NCBI GenBank assembly: GCA_902594875.1
Contig: CACJNU010000010.1
Location: 1 to 55,449, forward strand
Reading direction: 5' to 3'
Origin: an uncultured Prochlorococcus sp.
GTDB lineage: Bacteria; Cyanobacteriota; Cyanobacteriia; PCC-6307; Cyanobiaceae
Length of the DNA: 55,449 bases
A program made the position numbers and the translations under genes. The number at the start of each line of letters is the position of its first letter. Position 1 is the stretch's first letter. The notes under the pieces are model-generated. The model was not told where the DNA came from. It saw only the letters and a program-made list of their open reading frames with translations, and ran no database searches. Below, one piece after another: positions 55,318 through 55,449 of the stretch.

Positions 55318-55449
55318 AAAATTTTTTAATTTAGGAATAATTAATTTAGAGGTGACAATCCCAATTATTTTTTCGTTATTGATTAATCCAAACTTATTAC
55401 TATCTTCGCTAAATTCAATATTGTCGCCAATTACCTCAACGTTATTTTG
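55276..55449 (-). CDS. sodX: Ni-superoxide dismutase maturation protease SodX, C-terminal fragment
   Basis: The frame runs in from the right edge on the minus strand and ends at 55276, giving 57 residues. The element VIGDNIEFSEDSNKFGLINN followed by KIIGIVTSKL matches the C-terminal motif of S26 signal-peptidase-like SodX (GDN...S.DS..FG.I....IIG). This protease removes the propeptide of NiSOD so that nickel binds the N-terminal hook. The catalytic Ser-Lys region and the expected sodN gene lie outside the window. The last 14 codons overlap the permease gene. Confidence 0.8.
   Translation of the reverse strand, partial: QNNVEVIGDNIEFSEDSNKFGLINNEKIIGIVTSKLIIPKLKNFLIQKNRCTSLNPK

Noticed and set aside
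1..55449. CRISPR array, insertion sequence, prophage or tRNA-associated integration
   Set aside because: No regularly spaced direct repeats, transposase or integrase frames, and no duplicated tRNA 3' ends were seen around the three tRNAs.

Overview
This is an AT-rich, densely packed chromosomal segment of a marine picocyanobacterium, almost certainly a high-light-adapted Prochlorococcus. The evidence is the very low GC, the short intergenic gaps, a kaiB-kaiC clock with no kaiA, an NblS-type sensor kinase, a high-light-inducible protein, a plant-type ferredoxin, and a Ni-superoxide-dismutase maturation protease at the right edge. I cannot name the strain from sequence alone. I see no insertion sequence, prophage, CRISPR array or integrase. 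This is core genome with a few accessory or uncharacterised inserts.

Layout. 1-6.3 kb: the 3' end of prmA, ferredoxin petF with a clear terminator, a small hypothetical gene, a lumenal-type pentapeptide protein, RNase Z, a SpoIID-like protein, truB, an orphan methyltransferase, and ribosomal proteins L27 and L21. 6.4-11.8 kb: kaiB and kaiC, meeting tail to tail the purD-nblS operon. 11.9-18.8 kb: purC, an Omp85/BamA barrel, the lipid A set lpxC-fabZ-lpxA-lpxB and a secreted MsrA. 18.8-27.6 kb: pepA, a GIY-YIG-like protein, DUF1825, tyrS and pyrF, facing a minus-strand membrane and lipid run (MFS carrier, MlaE permease, DUF3119, DUF3086, PlsY). 27.6-32.2 kb: tRNA-Gly, a glycogen debranching enzyme, a 626-base non-coding stretch, HU, and a cluster of tiny uncharacterised membrane or secreted proteins ending in an Hli protein.

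32.2-38.9 kb: cobD, ilvC, clpP3, clpR, a PIN/TRAM protein, hemW, panB. 38.9-44 kb: SRP RNA, then ftsZ, ftsQ, an unknown membrane protein, ddl and miaB, which form a cell-division and envelope cluster, then tRNA-His. 44.2-46.8 kb: a two-gene cassette of a cytosine-deaminase-like amidohydrolase and a GlcD-like flavin oxidase. 46.8-51.2 kb: folC, argD fused closely behind tRNA-Leu, a pair of previously unlisted overlapping micro-ORFs, and murA. 51.4-55.4 kb: a TrmH/SpoU methyltransferase with no ordinary start codon, lpd, trpC, a His-rich nickel-type permease, and the C-terminal part of SodX.

The most interesting items are the promoter-linked pair of ATGA-overlapping micro-ORFs at 49586-49800, the 2-nt-spaced hli plus two-TM gene pair, the TrmH-family gene whose homology runs past every normal start codon, the minus-strand terminator lying inside the opposing gene's coding sequence near 980, the possible attenuator-like RNA upstream of HU, the permease-SodX nickel locus, and the unknown membrane protein joined by a 4-base overlap to ftsQ.
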